Shown here piece by piece: positions 34,060 through 43,996 of a stretch of DNA of 64,000 bases (positions within the stretch are counted from its first letter, which is position 1; every line of letters begins with the position of its first letter). Source of the stretch: Prevotella sp. P5-50 (GTDB taxonomy: Bacteria; Bacteroidota; Bacteroidia; Bacteroidales; Bacteroidaceae); assembly GCF_002251295.1 (NCBI RefSeq), contig NZ_NPJA01000033.1:62001-126000 (forward strand), in the 5' to 3' direction. The position numbers were made by a program, and so were the translations under genes. Under the pieces are notes generated by a model. It had not been told where the DNA came from and did no database searches. It saw nothing but the letters and a program-made list of their open reading frames with translations.

Positions 34060-36312
34060 TTATTCTACGGTGCCTTTGCCAGCCAGACCGTCAGCATAAC
34101 CAGCATAGCAATGTTTGCGGTTGTAGTTGCTGTCCCAAAGTCCAACAGGCTCGCCTGGACGCCATCCACTGTTGGCAGGAGCATCGGTAATACACCAGTT
34201 GGTGATACCGTATTGCTGTGCAGCAGGCACATACTTGAAGTATGCTGCAATAACATTCTTGTAGTATTCAGACATCTCTCTGTGTTGCTCATCAGTAAGA
34301 TCCTGTGTCTTCAGCTTGTTACCGTCTGCATCCACATAACCCAGATCAAGTTCAGAGATCTTCACGAGTTTACCTGAAGCTGCAAGGATTTCGAACATCT
34401 TCACAATGTGCTGGAACTTCGAGTTGCGTGTAGCCTCGTTAGCATAGTAAGAGATGTGCATCTGCGTACCGATACCATCAATCTTAGTACCGTCTTTCTC
34501 CCATTCCTCAATCCACTTCACGAGCGAATTAGCCTTCATATTATCATCCCAATCAGACTCGAGATTATAGTCGTTGATGAAGAGTTTCAGTTCACCTTCA
34601 CCACCATTCTCAGCGAAGCGCTGACGAGCCAGTTTCACAGCGGTGCGCACATAGTCAACATCACCGAGGTAATCCTGCCAATAGAAGTTGTTGGCAGCAT
34701 CTTTCTCGCTCACTGTACCACGAGTAGCCGACTGCAAGTCATACTTGCCATCACCATCAAGGTCATCACCAGCAAGAGGCTCATTGACAACGTCCCATGA
34801 TGTAACATAGCCGTTGGTTGCCTTCATCATACCAGTAATCCACTGATCCATAGCCCAAGTCAAGGTATCCTTCTTCTCTTCATCGGTGAGTTCAATCTTG
34901 TTGGTTTTCTCCATTACGCCCCAATGTACGTCAGCGAAATAGTAGTCAACAGCGTGATCAACCTTACCTATGTTGAGATTGAAGGCAATGGAGTGCATGG
35001 GGTTAGCATCTGTAACCTGTGAGGGGATGGTTCCTGTCATCTCATACTTCTGCCACTTGGTAGTAAAGTTGGGATTGGCAGGGAGACAAGCCCAGTGGAT
35101 ATAACCGCCAGGAGCACCGTGACACTGAGTAGCAGAACCGATGTTCTCGGAAGCCTTGTAGTAGAATGAAATCTTATATTGGTCACCAGCCTTCCAATTT
35201 ATCTTTGGAGTATAGATGAAGAACTGAGTATCCCATTCATTTGCAGCATTAGCATTACCATGGATTACGATGCAGTTCTTACCTTCTGGACCTCCGGCAA
35301 CAGCTGTTGGAGTGAATTGCCCTTTACCAGCTTCAGCCACCACAAAGTTATCCATTGACTTACCGCTTTCCATTGCGCCATTGGTGATATAGTCTTTGAA
35401 GACTTCCATTACAGGAGATTCAGAGTGAGTAATCTGAACGTTCTTGATATAGATGGAACCTACAAACTGACCAGTCTGACAGAGAACAAATCCACCATCG
35501 GCAGTGGCCACAAACTCTTTCTCAAACTCTTTCCATTCTGTATCGAAACCGAAAGAGCCTTCTGCACGACCACCCCAGCCGCCAACGCCCCAACTCATGG
35601 TACCTTGACCAGTAGCCTTGATAGTCATCTTCAACTTATAGGTATTACCAGCAACAGTGGGCAGACGATCAGCCACATGATACTGAACCATCCAGTTGTC
35701 AATAGCTTTAGCGTTGTCAATCTGAAGAGCACCTTCTACGGTGTTAACCTTGATATTGGCCTTTACCTCATCTGGAGCCCAGAAATAATAGCCAGAGGCA
35801 GTACTCCAATCTTGCTCATAGTCAATCTTATCAACCTTAGCATCTGGATCCACCTCAATTTCCTTGGCAGCTATAATACCATTGAGATAGTTATTGTTCT
35901 GCTGTGCATGCCAAGCCAGCGTATGACCATAGATGGTAATACCATTTTCTTTAGCGTTGTTGACAAAGGCTTCAACGGTACCGAAGTCCATCTTGCCATC
36001 ATCTTTCACACATGAAGCGTACTTCATAGCGTTGCCCGCAGTCATCTCGTCATAGTTAGAGTTGGCCAAACGGGTCACCAGACCGTCAGCATTATAGTCA
36101 GAGGCAGCCAAAGCCACACCCAACTTGAAGTTGGGGTGCTCTGAACGGTTGACGTATGTTTTTAATGCGTCGTAGTCTGCAAGATATTCCATGCCTGCAA
36201 TAGAGGCTGGTTTTTCGAAAGCATAGCCCAGCTTGTCGTCATCGACACACGAAGTGGCGAGAGCGGCAGTAGCCAGCAGCATAGCTCCTAAAATCTTGTT
36301 TGAATGTTTCAT
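34060..36312 (-). CDS. xyn10C: GH10 endo-1,4-beta-xylanase lipoprotein with inserted carbohydrate-binding modules (Xyn10C-like)
   Basis: A 750-residue surface lipoprotein (Cys22, then acidic 'VDDD', a surface-export type signal). The GH10 barrel is split. The N-terminal part (about 40-150) includes 'YGHTLAWHAQ' (His130). An insert (about 155-480) holds two beta-sandwich modules resembling CBM4-type modules. The barrel then resumes with acid/base Glu511 in 'WDVVNEPLAG' and nucleophile Glu654 in 'KISELDLGYVD'. This split design is that of P. bryantii Xyn10C and related Bacteroides enzymes, which bind and cut xylan at the cell surface. Last gene of the xus operon. Confidence 0.93.
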   Translation of the reverse strand: MKHSNKILGAMLLATAALATSCVDDDKLGYAFEKPASIAGMEYLADYDALKTYVNRSEHPNFKLGVALAASDYNADGLVTRLANSNYDEMTAGNAMKYASCVKDDGKMDFGTVEAFVNNAKENGITIYGHTLAWHAQQNNNYLNGIIAAKEIEVDPDAKVDKIDYEQDWSTASGYYFWAPDEVKANIKVNTVEGALQIDNAKAIDNWMVQYHVADRLPTVAGNTYKLKMTIKATGQGTMSWGVGGWGGRAEGSFGFDTEWKEFEKEFVATADGGFVLCQTGQFVGSIYIKNVQITHSESPVMEVFKDYITNGAMESGKSMDNFVVAEAGKGQFTPTAVAGGPEGKNCIVIHGNANAANEWDTQFFIYTPKINWKAGDQYKISFYYKASENIGSATQCHGAPGGYIHWACLPANPNFTTKWQKYEMTGTIPSQVTDANPMHSIAFNLNIGKVDHAVDYYFADVHWGVMEKTNKIELTDEEKKDTLTWAMDQWITGMMKATNGYVTSWDVVNEPLAGDDLDGDGKYDLQSATRGTVSEKDAANNFYWQDYLGDVDYVRTAVKLARQRFAENGGEGELKLFINDYNLESDWDDNMKANSLVKWIEEWEKDGTKIDGIGTQMHISYYANEATRNSKFQHIVKMFEILAASGKLVKISELDLGYVDADGNKLKTQDLTDEQHREMSEYYKNVIAAYFKYVPAAQQYGITNWCITDAPANSGWRPGEPVGLWDSNYNRKHCYAGYADGLAGKGTVE

Positions 36313-36343
36313 ACTTTTGTTATTGTTTAAATCAGAAACCTAA

Positions 36344-37384
36344 TTACTTTTCGAAGGCGAACCAATCGGATTTCACACCACGGTCGCGAACAACTAATGT
36401 ATCCTTGGTAGCACACTTGATGCCGCTATACTCAACGGTGTAGTCAAGATAGAGCACATCGCGGTCTTTACCACCCCAACTGTTCTTATCACCTTTATCA
36501 GCATACTGGCCTGTACCAGTAGCAGTTACACCTTCTACATTCGACGATACGGTACAAGTACCGTTGCCATCGAAGTCGAGTTTCAACAAGCAATCAATAT
36601 TGTTGCCGGCATTATCCTTTGCAGGACGATCCCACTGTACACTATTGATACCAAGAGTCTTAAACTGGTTGAGCACTACTTCGTCCTTCTCTACGAATCC
36701 AGCATGACGTACCACTGTTCTACCGTCAGCGTAGTTATCAACACCACGACGCAGATAGTTTGACTGGTACTTGCTGATATATTTCACAGCATAGAGCACG
36801 TAGTTCTTTGGAGCCACATCCCAGTCACCAAGGTTGGTTATTGAAGGATTCTCAATACCTTCTTTGGGTTTACCAGAGAGGATACTGTCAACACCCACAG
36901 CGCTAACCATCTTCACAGGAATCACGTAGTTGAGTTCAGTAGCTTTAGGATCGTTGAAGAAATCATCGGTCAACTGTACAGTCACACCACCGATCACCTT
37001 ACCTTTAGGGATAACGATCTGATTGGCAGCAAGTTTATAATAGTTGGAAGGCATAGCCACTACAGGCTGATCTGTGCCTTTAAACTTCATACCGTCGCAA
37101 AGCGAGTTGTCAACAGCAATCTGGATAATCACATCGTTTTTGTTGTCATACACACCACCCATTGTGGCAATGATCTGACACTGGTGGTTATTGTCCAGTT
37201 TGGTATCATACTCAGGATCTTCACCCAGAGTAATGGTACGGATAGGGTTCTGTTCCCCCTGATAAGCGAAATAAGTTGTCGAATATTCGAAATCGGGGAA
37301 ATCCCAATCGCCATTCTCACAAGAAGTAGAGGCAAGAGCCAGAACCCCAAGGGCAACCATCGCTTTGATATTATTCATTTTCAT
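36344..37384 (-). CDS. xusE: XusE-like surface lipoprotein (DUF1735 N-terminal domain)
   Basis: A 346-residue lipoprotein (lipobox 'ASTSC', Cys22, followed by 'ENGDWDFPDF'). The N-terminal domain 'FEYSTTYFAYQGEQNPIRTI' with 'PSNYYKLAANQIVIPKGKVI' is the DUF1735 (BT_3987-like) fold. The C-terminal half is beta-rich. In the P. bryantii xus operon the gene at this position is xusE, a presumed xylan-binding surface protein. The start lies 32 bases after the xusD stop, and the stop 31 bases before xyn10C. Binding activity is inferred from position. Confidence 0.82.
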   Translation of the reverse strand: MKMNNIKAMVALGVLALASTSCENGDWDFPDFEYSTTYFAYQGEQNPIRTITLGEDPEYDTKLDNNHQCQIIATMGGVYDNKNDVIIQIAVDNSLCDGMKFKGTDQPVVAMPSNYYKLAANQIVIPKGKVIGGVTVQLTDDFFNDPKATELNYVIPVKMVSAVGVDSILSGKPKEGIENPSITNLGDWDVAPKNYVLYAVKYISKYQSNYLRRGVDNYADGRTVVRHAGFVEKDEVVLNQFKTLGINSVQWDRPAKDNAGNNIDCLLKLDFDGNGTCTVSSNVEGVTATGTGQYADKGDKNSWGGKDRDVLYLDYTVEYSGIKCATKDTLVVRDRGVKSDWFAFEK

Positions 37385-37416
37385 TGTTTTTCAGTTTTTA
37401 TTAATAATGTCATTGA

Positions 37417-39216
37417 TTACCAGCCCTTATTCTGTTGGAGCTGATCATATTTCAGGGTCTCACTGTAAGGGATAGGACCCCAGTACATATAGTCTTTGTA
37501 TGAACGTGTTTCTACGTCAACCACCTCATAGTGTGCGGGGTCGCCAGTAATCTTCATACCTTTGACAGTCTCATTCAAGTCTGCCTTCCAACGACGGAGA
37601 TCCCAGAAACGGAATCCTTCGAAGCAGAGTTCTATACGACGCTCGTTGTGAATCAGTTCACGCATCTTATCTTTATCGGCAGCACATTCGTTCAGATAGG
37701 GGTCGTCAACGTTGGCACAGATGCCAGCACGTTCACGGATAGCCTTCATCACATCGTATGCTGAGAAGCCCATACGACTGTCTCTTGGTCCCCATGCCTC
37801 ATTAGCAGCCTCAGCAAATCCGAGGAAGAATTCTGTGAAGCGCATGAGTGGTTTGATGTGGTGTTTACCCTGCTTTGAAGTAGGATTACAGTTTACATCA
37901 CCATTGAGAAGTTTACGCATGTAGTATCCAGTACGTGTTGACTCACCATCCTTCTTGTCCATAGCATTGTTGTCAGTACCATCGAAAGCAGTAACGATTT
38001 CCTTGCCACCAAACATAGACTTGTTCAGCACAATGAACTTAGCCAAACGTGGGTCGCGGTTTGCGTATGGATTCTGAGCATCATAGTTTGCTGCAGCAGC
38101 GCTGATGGGATAACCGTTTGCCATGGGGAAAGCATCGACGAGGTTCTGTGAAGGATTGATACGACCTTTACCAAACATAGTTGGTGGGAAGTTATTCTCC
38201 TCCATGCCAGAGCTTTCGCCAGCATTAGTACGCCAGAGCCATTCATTAGTATTCTGACCATTAGCGAGGTTCTTCAGAGCGTCGGCATTGGTAAACCAGT
38301 CATCACCCTTAGGATCGAGTTGTGAGACAGGATTAGAACCTAAATATTTGCAAACGTCAGCCATAGCCTTGGCAGCTTGTTCCCAGGTCACACCAGAACC
38401 TTCTGCAAAAGCAGGACTGGCTGCCAAGAGGTAAGCCTGTGCACGTACAGCTTTAGCAATGCGTGCGCTCATACGGTTCTTTGCAGTCACACCAAACACA
38501 CGGTTGTACTGCGAAGCAGCAGCACCGAGTTGCTGGTATTTGGCAGGCACATCACCATCAGCATTGACGTCACCATATTCTTCAGGCAGCAATTCCACAG
38601 CCTTATTCACGTCGGCATCAATCTGAGCGATACACTCTTGGAATGTGTTACGTGGATAGTTGAACTGTGAATTCACATTCTCAGGCTCAGTCAGAATGGG
38701 CACACCCAGCAGTTTGCCATCTTCTGTCCATCCAGCGTGAGCACGGAGCAGGTGATAGATATAGAGGGCGCGCATACCATAGGCATCACCTTGGAAACGC
38801 ATCTTATAGAGTTTTGACGAAACTTCGTCAGCTGCCCAAGTCACGTCCTCAGAAGTTTTGAGGAACAGGTTGATATACTGCATAGAGGCACGCAGATGCT
38901 GCCACTGGTCGAGAGGATTATTGTCCTTGCGCCATGCACCGCCTGCAATTTTACGGAATCCGTTGTTCACATCGTTTGAAACAGCATCGTCCGTAGCGGT
39001 TTCCGACCAAGGATAGCTCTCACCACCGTTACCCAAAGGATTGCTGATATAGGCATGTGCCAACAGTCCGGCAGCCCATGAAGGCATATCCTTCAGGTCT
39101 TCCTCGCCTTTAAAGTTCTCTGGAGCTGGATTGAACAAGTCATCACAGCTGGTCAACGAGAGCATCAAAGGAGCTATCATTGTTGAAAGTATTGCTACTT
39201 TTTTGAATGTTTTCAT
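37417..39216 (-). CDS. xusD: SusD-like xylan-binding lipoprotein (XusD)
   Basis: A 599-residue SusD/RagB-family lipoprotein (lipobox 'SLTSC', Cys24). It captures oligosaccharides and closes over its SusC partner like a lid. TPR-like N-terminal helices are followed by the C-terminal signature 'ELIHNERRIELCFEGFRFWD' and 'DLRRWKADLN'. It pairs with the SusC-like gene just upstream (25 bases). The operon contains two such pairs; assignment as XusD rests on gene order. Confidence 0.9.
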   Translation of the reverse strand: MKTFKKVAILSTMIAPLMLSLTSCDDLFNPAPENFKGEEDLKDMPSWAAGLLAHAYISNPLGNGGESYPWSETATDDAVSNDVNNGFRKIAGGAWRKDNNPLDQWQHLRASMQYINLFLKTSEDVTWAADEVSSKLYKMRFQGDAYGMRALYIYHLLRAHAGWTEDGKLLGVPILTEPENVNSQFNYPRNTFQECIAQIDADVNKAVELLPEEYGDVNADGDVPAKYQQLGAAASQYNRVFGVTAKNRMSARIAKAVRAQAYLLAASPAFAEGSGVTWEQAAKAMADVCKYLGSNPVSQLDPKGDDWFTNADALKNLANGQNTNEWLWRTNAGESSGMEENNFPPTMFGKGRINPSQNLVDAFPMANGYPISAAAANYDAQNPYANRDPRLAKFIVLNKSMFGGKEIVTAFDGTDNNAMDKKDGESTRTGYYMRKLLNGDVNCNPTSKQGKHHIKPLMRFTEFFLGFAEAANEAWGPRDSRMGFSAYDVMKAIRERAGICANVDDPYLNECAADKDKMRELIHNERRIELCFEGFRFWDLRRWKADLNETVKGMKITGDPAHYEVVDVETRSYKDYMYWGPIPYSETLKYDQLQQNKGW

Positions 39217-39241
39217 TTTTCTTTGATTTATGAGTTACTAA

Positions 39242-42040
39242 TTAGAACGAAGCTCTGAAACCAATGTTGTAAGAGCGCATCTGAGGTGCACCACCGATGT
39301 TGGTCTCCAGAATCTTACGCTCCTTGGCAATGGTCAGCAGGTTGCTTCCACCCACATAAACGTCGATACCACGTACGAACGAACCTTCGAAGAGGTTGCT
39401 TGGAAGTGCGTATGTAATCTGTACGCGCGAGAGGTTGAAGCGATCAGTGCTGTACATCCAGAAGTCTGAATAGCGGAAGTTGTTGTCACCATTGGTAGTG
39501 GTCAGACGTGGATAAGTGGCAGTAGCAGCAGTCTCGGGAGTCCAAGCGTTGCGAACTACCTCAGAGTACTTACCTGTACCACGAACCCACCAGTAAGAGT
39601 CGCTCTTCATGGCATGGCCACCCAACCAGAGGTTACCCATTGCAAAGAAGGTGAAGTTCTTCCACTTAGCAGTAAGGTTCAGACCCATGCGGAATGGAGT
39701 GTCCCAACGTCCGAGGAATACGCGGTCGTTATCATCAATCTTACCGTCGTTGTTCATATCAACATACTTGATATCACCAGGTTTTACCTCACCGAAGGTC
39801 TGCTCAGGAGCTGCATCGATTTCTTCCTGTGAGTTGAAGAAACCATCGCTCTTCAAGCCCCAAAGTCCGTTGAGCGGACGACCAATAGCTGAGAGATAAT
39901 CAAACTCTATGTTCTCGTCGCGCTTGTCGGCAGTACTCTTATACCATGTACCGCTTACACCGAGGCTCAAATCCACTTCACCGATCTTCTTGTTTCCATA
40001 TACACTGAAGTCAACACCAATACGTTTGTCAATGTTGTAGTTCACATAAGGAATAATAGAAGAGGTAGGATAACCAGTCTGTGTGAAGTAGTTCGGGAAG
40101 AGCGAAGTGGCACGTGTCAACATACCATCCATCTTGCTGGTGAAGAAGTTCACGTCAAAAGTGATAAGTTTGTCGAGCAACGAACCGCGGAGACCTACAG
40201 AGAACTCCTTACGCTTTACGAAGCCCATGTCATAGTTGTCACCACGCTGGAACTCAGTAGCAGCACCGCCTTCGAGGTCACCCCATGAATACCATCCACC
40301 AGTCTGTAAGATGGTCTTATACATGAAGTATCCGTCTTCGTTATCGCTGGCAGTGATGTCGATATCCTGGTTGATGATACCACCAGATACGTTCACCATC
40401 AAATCATCTACGAAAGTATCTTTCAGCACATCCTTAGTAGGACGCCATCCCAAAGTCACTGTGGGAGAGATTGCAGCACGGTTGCCTGCAGGCAACTTGG
40501 TTGAATATGGCATAGCAGCGCTGAAGTCAAAATAGTAAGTGTGGTCGTAGTTATACGACAACTGCAAGCCGAGGTTGGCATTGGTAGTGCGATGGTAGTG
40601 ACCATTGCGCTGAGTCTGCCAAGCATTGGCGAGTGCCATAGCGAACACGTTGTGTACGCCATCAAATGTACGAGCCCAATCAAACTGTCCGCTAACATTA
40701 TAAGTATAGCGGTAAGAAGAATCGCTGATATACTGCTGACCGGTCTTCTTGTCTTCACCATACTGGGTGATGCTACCAATCATGTCAGGACCGTTATAGT
40801 TAGTCCAAGTTGGTGAGAAGGTAGCATAGCTGTTGCTATAACCCTGGTTGTAGGTAGAAGCATAGTCGATACCGTATTTAGCACGGAACATCAGACCCTG
40901 TGTCAGTGCAGCGAGATTTATGTCAAACTCAGTATTGAACTGGAACTGACGACTTACAAACTTGTTGTCACCTGCTGCGAAAGCATCAGCATAAGGGTTG
41001 GTGGGGTTCGACTGTGTACCACCGAAGAAGAATCCATTTTGCAGGTAGTTACTGTTCATCACCGAACCGAGCGATACTTTGTCGGTTGACTCGATGAAAC
41101 TGATGGGAATCAATGGAGAAACGAGATGTGGACGCAATGTAGCGGCCTGTCCCCACCAATCAGTCTTTGCAGCGAATGCATCGTAGAAGGTCACATTAGC
41201 ATCGGCCTTAGCAGACAACCAGTCGTTGAATTTCACGTCCATGTTACCACGCACGAAGAAACGGCTGGTAAAGTTGTCCTTGGTATTACCCACCTTCAAC
41301 AGTTCGTTGTTGCGATAGTAACCTAAAGTAGTGTAGTACTTCACACGCTCTGTACCACCGGTAACTTCGACGATTCCCTCATAGCGAGTGGTGAAGTCAC
41401 GACGATACTGGCTGTCGTACATATCAAAGTTAGGATAACGGTATGGATTCTTTCCAGAAGCGAAGTTATAGATTTCCTCGTCTGAATAGTTCTTATCATA
41501 ACCGTCATTGATACGAGCTTGGTTATAGTAACTCATATATTCAGCAGATCCCAGATACTTGGGGAACGAGATGGGAGTACCAATACTCATGTCAGCATGT
41601 GCGTTGATACGGAGGTCGCCCATCTGTCCGCGCTTGGTAGTAATCTGCAACACACCCTTAGCAGCACGTGGTCCGTAGAGCACTACGGCAGCCGAACCTT
41701 TAAGCAGGGTAACTTGGTCTATTTCCTGTGGAAGCACGTTGTTGGCATCGCGAACCATTCCATCTACCACAACGAGATAGTCGCCATATCCCCAGAGACC
41801 GCCATTGACACCGCCGACCACGTTTTCGATATACTCGATACTGCTGGTGGCATAGTTCTTTTTGGCCATCTCCTTCATGTCTATTACCGACACACCGCCC
41901 ATAAGGTCTTGTTTATCGACAGCGCGGAATGCCACTTGCACCTTGTCGAGCGTATCGGTCTCGGCTTCTTGGGCATAAACACCTGTTGAGCCTGCAACCA
42001 AAGCTGCACACAACGCAAGTCCTTTATATATATGTCTCAT
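39242..42040 (-). CDS. xusC: SusC-like TonB-dependent transporter (XusC), lacking the carboxypeptidase-like domain
   Basis: A 932-residue outer-membrane channel for xylo-oligosaccharides. The signal peptide ends 'GSTGVYAQ'. Unlike XusA it has no carboxypeptidase-D regulatory-like domain and moves directly to a plug ('SSIEYIENVVGGVNGGLWGY', 'TLLKGSAAVVLYGPRAAKGV'). The barrel ends '...MRSYNIGFRASF'. The shorter N-terminus accounts for its lower length compared with XusA (1036). Second SusC of the operon, 31 bases after xusB. Confidence 0.9.
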   Translation of the reverse strand: MRHIYKGLALCAALVAGSTGVYAQEAETDTLDKVQVAFRAVDKQDLMGGVSVIDMKEMAKKNYATSSIEYIENVVGGVNGGLWGYGDYLVVVDGMVRDANNVLPQEIDQVTLLKGSAAVVLYGPRAAKGVLQITTKRGQMGDLRINAHADMSIGTPISFPKYLGSAEYMSYYNQARINDGYDKNYSDEEIYNFASGKNPYRYPNFDMYDSQYRRDFTTRYEGIVEVTGGTERVKYYTTLGYYRNNELLKVGNTKDNFTSRFFVRGNMDVKFNDWLSAKADANVTFYDAFAAKTDWWGQAATLRPHLVSPLIPISFIESTDKVSLGSVMNSNYLQNGFFFGGTQSNPTNPYADAFAAGDNKFVSRQFQFNTEFDINLAALTQGLMFRAKYGIDYASTYNQGYSNSYATFSPTWTNYNGPDMIGSITQYGEDKKTGQQYISDSSYRYTYNVSGQFDWARTFDGVHNVFAMALANAWQTQRNGHYHRTTNANLGLQLSYNYDHTYYFDFSAAMPYSTKLPAGNRAAISPTVTLGWRPTKDVLKDTFVDDLMVNVSGGIINQDIDITASDNEDGYFMYKTILQTGGWYSWGDLEGGAATEFQRGDNYDMGFVKRKEFSVGLRGSLLDKLITFDVNFFTSKMDGMLTRATSLFPNYFTQTGYPTSSIIPYVNYNIDKRIGVDFSVYGNKKIGEVDLSLGVSGTWYKSTADKRDENIEFDYLSAIGRPLNGLWGLKSDGFFNSQEEIDAAPEQTFGEVKPGDIKYVDMNNDGKIDDNDRVFLGRWDTPFRMGLNLTAKWKNFTFFAMGNLWLGGHAMKSDSYWWVRGTGKYSEVVRNAWTPETAATATYPRLTTTNGDNNFRYSDFWMYSTDRFNLSRVQITYALPSNLFEGSFVRGIDVYVGGSNLLTIAKERKILETNIGGAPQMRSYNIGFRASF

Positions 42041-42071
42041 TTGTTATTCTGTTTAATCATTAATATTACCA

Positions 42072-43985
42072 TTACCAACCAGGATTCTGGCCGAATTCAG
42101 GATACATCGTAACATCATCGATACGGAATGGCAACCAATAGTGCTTAGCCGAAAGCTTACGTGTCACGAGAACTTCCTGTCCAAAGTTGACCACAGCATT
42201 GTCCTTTGGTGCATTACCATCGAAGGGCACACTTGGATCACGGTCAAATGTCTGCTTGGTCTTGATAGTGTAAGGATAAACGGTGAGGAGTTTCCAACGA
42301 CGGAGGTCATTGAAGCGATGGCCTTCGAAAGCCAACTCTACAGCACGCTCACGGCGTACTTCACTCATAAACTTCTCTACGCTACCAGTAAAGCTTGCAT
42401 CAACATGAGCCACACCTGCACGGTCACGAATCACATTGATAGCATCCTCGGCAGAGAGATTGCATCCACTGGCTTTCGCTGTGGCACTTCCATAACCCTC
42501 TGCAGTAGCCTCTGCATAGAGCAGATAAACCTCTGCCAAACGCAGCCATGAGAGGTGCATGTGGAATCCCCAACCATAATCGTTATCAGCCAAGTTAGCA
42601 CCGATGGGTATAAACTTATAGTTCAGATAACCAGTACGTGAGGTTGACTTCGGGTCGTTCACGCCATTACCACCATTATAGAAGTTGGCAAACTCGTAAG
42701 GACCATACTTGTCTTTATCGGCAGCCACGTTTTTGATCATCTTCACACCATCATAGACAATGTCGTGATAGAAACGTGGGTCGCGGCCTTTCCAAGGATG
42801 ATGCTCATCGAAACCAGAAGCAGCGTTGACAGTTCCATCTTCGTTATAGAGAGGTTGTCCGTTAGCCATACCATAGTAGTTTACATAGTTAGCAGTAGGA
42901 CAGAGAATGATACCGTCACCGTTACAGATAGCAGAGATCTGGTATGAGTTCATCTGGCGCCAGTATGAGTCAGCACCGAATGAAGGGCTACGCATGATAG
43001 CTTCGGTAGAACCAGGCATCAAGAAGTCCTTACGCTCATAGAACAGTTTGCTGTAGTCAGCAAAGTCAACAAGTTTATACTGGCACTGGCCTTTATCTAC
43101 CATAGAGATCACTTCACCGAGCGCATCGGCAGCAATCTTACAGTAGTTGGCATCATAAGTGCGCAAATCGTTGTCTGTTCCATTGACCATCAGTGGGCTA
43201 CCGGCATAGAGGGCAGCTTTACCAAGATATGAGAGTGCCCAGATCTTGTTAGGACGGAAGATGTTGTTACCCTTGGTAGGACGACCAGTATCGGTATCAT
43301 CCCAATTGACAGGCAACAGTTTAGCGGCTTCACGGAAGTCTGCAATCATGTGGTCTGCACACTCCTGATAGCTCATACGTGGAAGTCTGAACTGCTCCTG
43401 TGGATTGAGAGGTTCAGTCATGTAAGGCAGACCTCCCCAATAGGTAGTCAGTTCGAAATAGAACCATGCACGGAAGAAGAGCAACTGACCTTTGATAAAA
43501 TTGCGTTGTTCCTGAGTAGCATCAGTGAGCATACCATCTTCAAGGGCCTTCAGACCGATGTTTGCCTGACGGATGGCATACCATCCACCACCCCAGAGTG
43601 ACTTCTTGAAACGGTCGTCTTGGTTGGAACCCTGATCAATAGACCAGTCACGGTCCAAGAAAGTACTACCGTTTTTACCCGAACCGTAAAGGAAGTCGCG
43701 GTATGAACCTTTATCAACTGAGTAGCCAGCCAGATATTCGCCGGCACCGGTAGTGATGATTTCATCTTCTCCCCAGTTGAATGAGCTTACCCAGTAGTGC
43801 TTGGCAACATCGGGGATGACGTTATACATCACCTCGACATATCCCTGGAAATTCTTGAAGTTCTTGAAGGCGTCTTCTTTCGACAACACGGTCTGCTCAT
43901 CACGATCCAGATAATCGGTACATGAGCTGAGTCCGAGTGTCATGCAGAAAAGTGCACCAAGAACATATATAAATGTTTTCTTCAT
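42072..43985 (-). CDS. xusB: SusD-like xylan-binding lipoprotein (XusB)
   Basis: A 637-residue SusD-family lipoprotein. The start at 43985 gives a lipobox ('LGLSSC', Cys22); the frame is open further upstream to 44054, but that would overlap xusA by 58 bases. Family features: 'YLDRDEQTVLSKEDAFKNF' near the N-terminus and 'FMSEVRRERAVELAFEGHRF' followed by 'NDLRRWKLL' near the C-terminus. Partner of XusA, starting 11 bases after its stop. Confidence 0.9.
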   Translation of the reverse strand: MKKTFIYVLGALFCMTLGLSSCTDYLDRDEQTVLSKEDAFKNFKNFQGYVEVMYNVIPDVAKHYWVSSFNWGEDEIITTGAGEYLAGYSVDKGSYRDFLYGSGKNGSTFLDRDWSIDQGSNQDDRFKKSLWGGGWYAIRQANIGLKALEDGMLTDATQEQRNFIKGQLLFFRAWFYFELTTYWGGLPYMTEPLNPQEQFRLPRMSYQECADHMIADFREAAKLLPVNWDDTDTGRPTKGNNIFRPNKIWALSYLGKAALYAGSPLMVNGTDNDLRTYDANYCKIAADALGEVISMVDKGQCQYKLVDFADYSKLFYERKDFLMPGSTEAIMRSPSFGADSYWRQMNSYQISAICNGDGIILCPTANYVNYYGMANGQPLYNEDGTVNAASGFDEHHPWKGRDPRFYHDIVYDGVKMIKNVAADKDKYGPYEFANFYNGGNGVNDPKSTSRTGYLNYKFIPIGANLADNDYGWGFHMHLSWLRLAEVYLLYAEATAEGYGSATAKASGCNLSAEDAINVIRDRAGVAHVDASFTGSVEKFMSEVRRERAVELAFEGHRFNDLRRWKLLTVYPYTIKTKQTFDRDPSVPFDGNAPKDNAVVNFGQEVLVTRKLSAKHYWLPFRIDDVTMYPEFGQNPGW

Positions 43986-43996
43986 TTTCTTTGCGT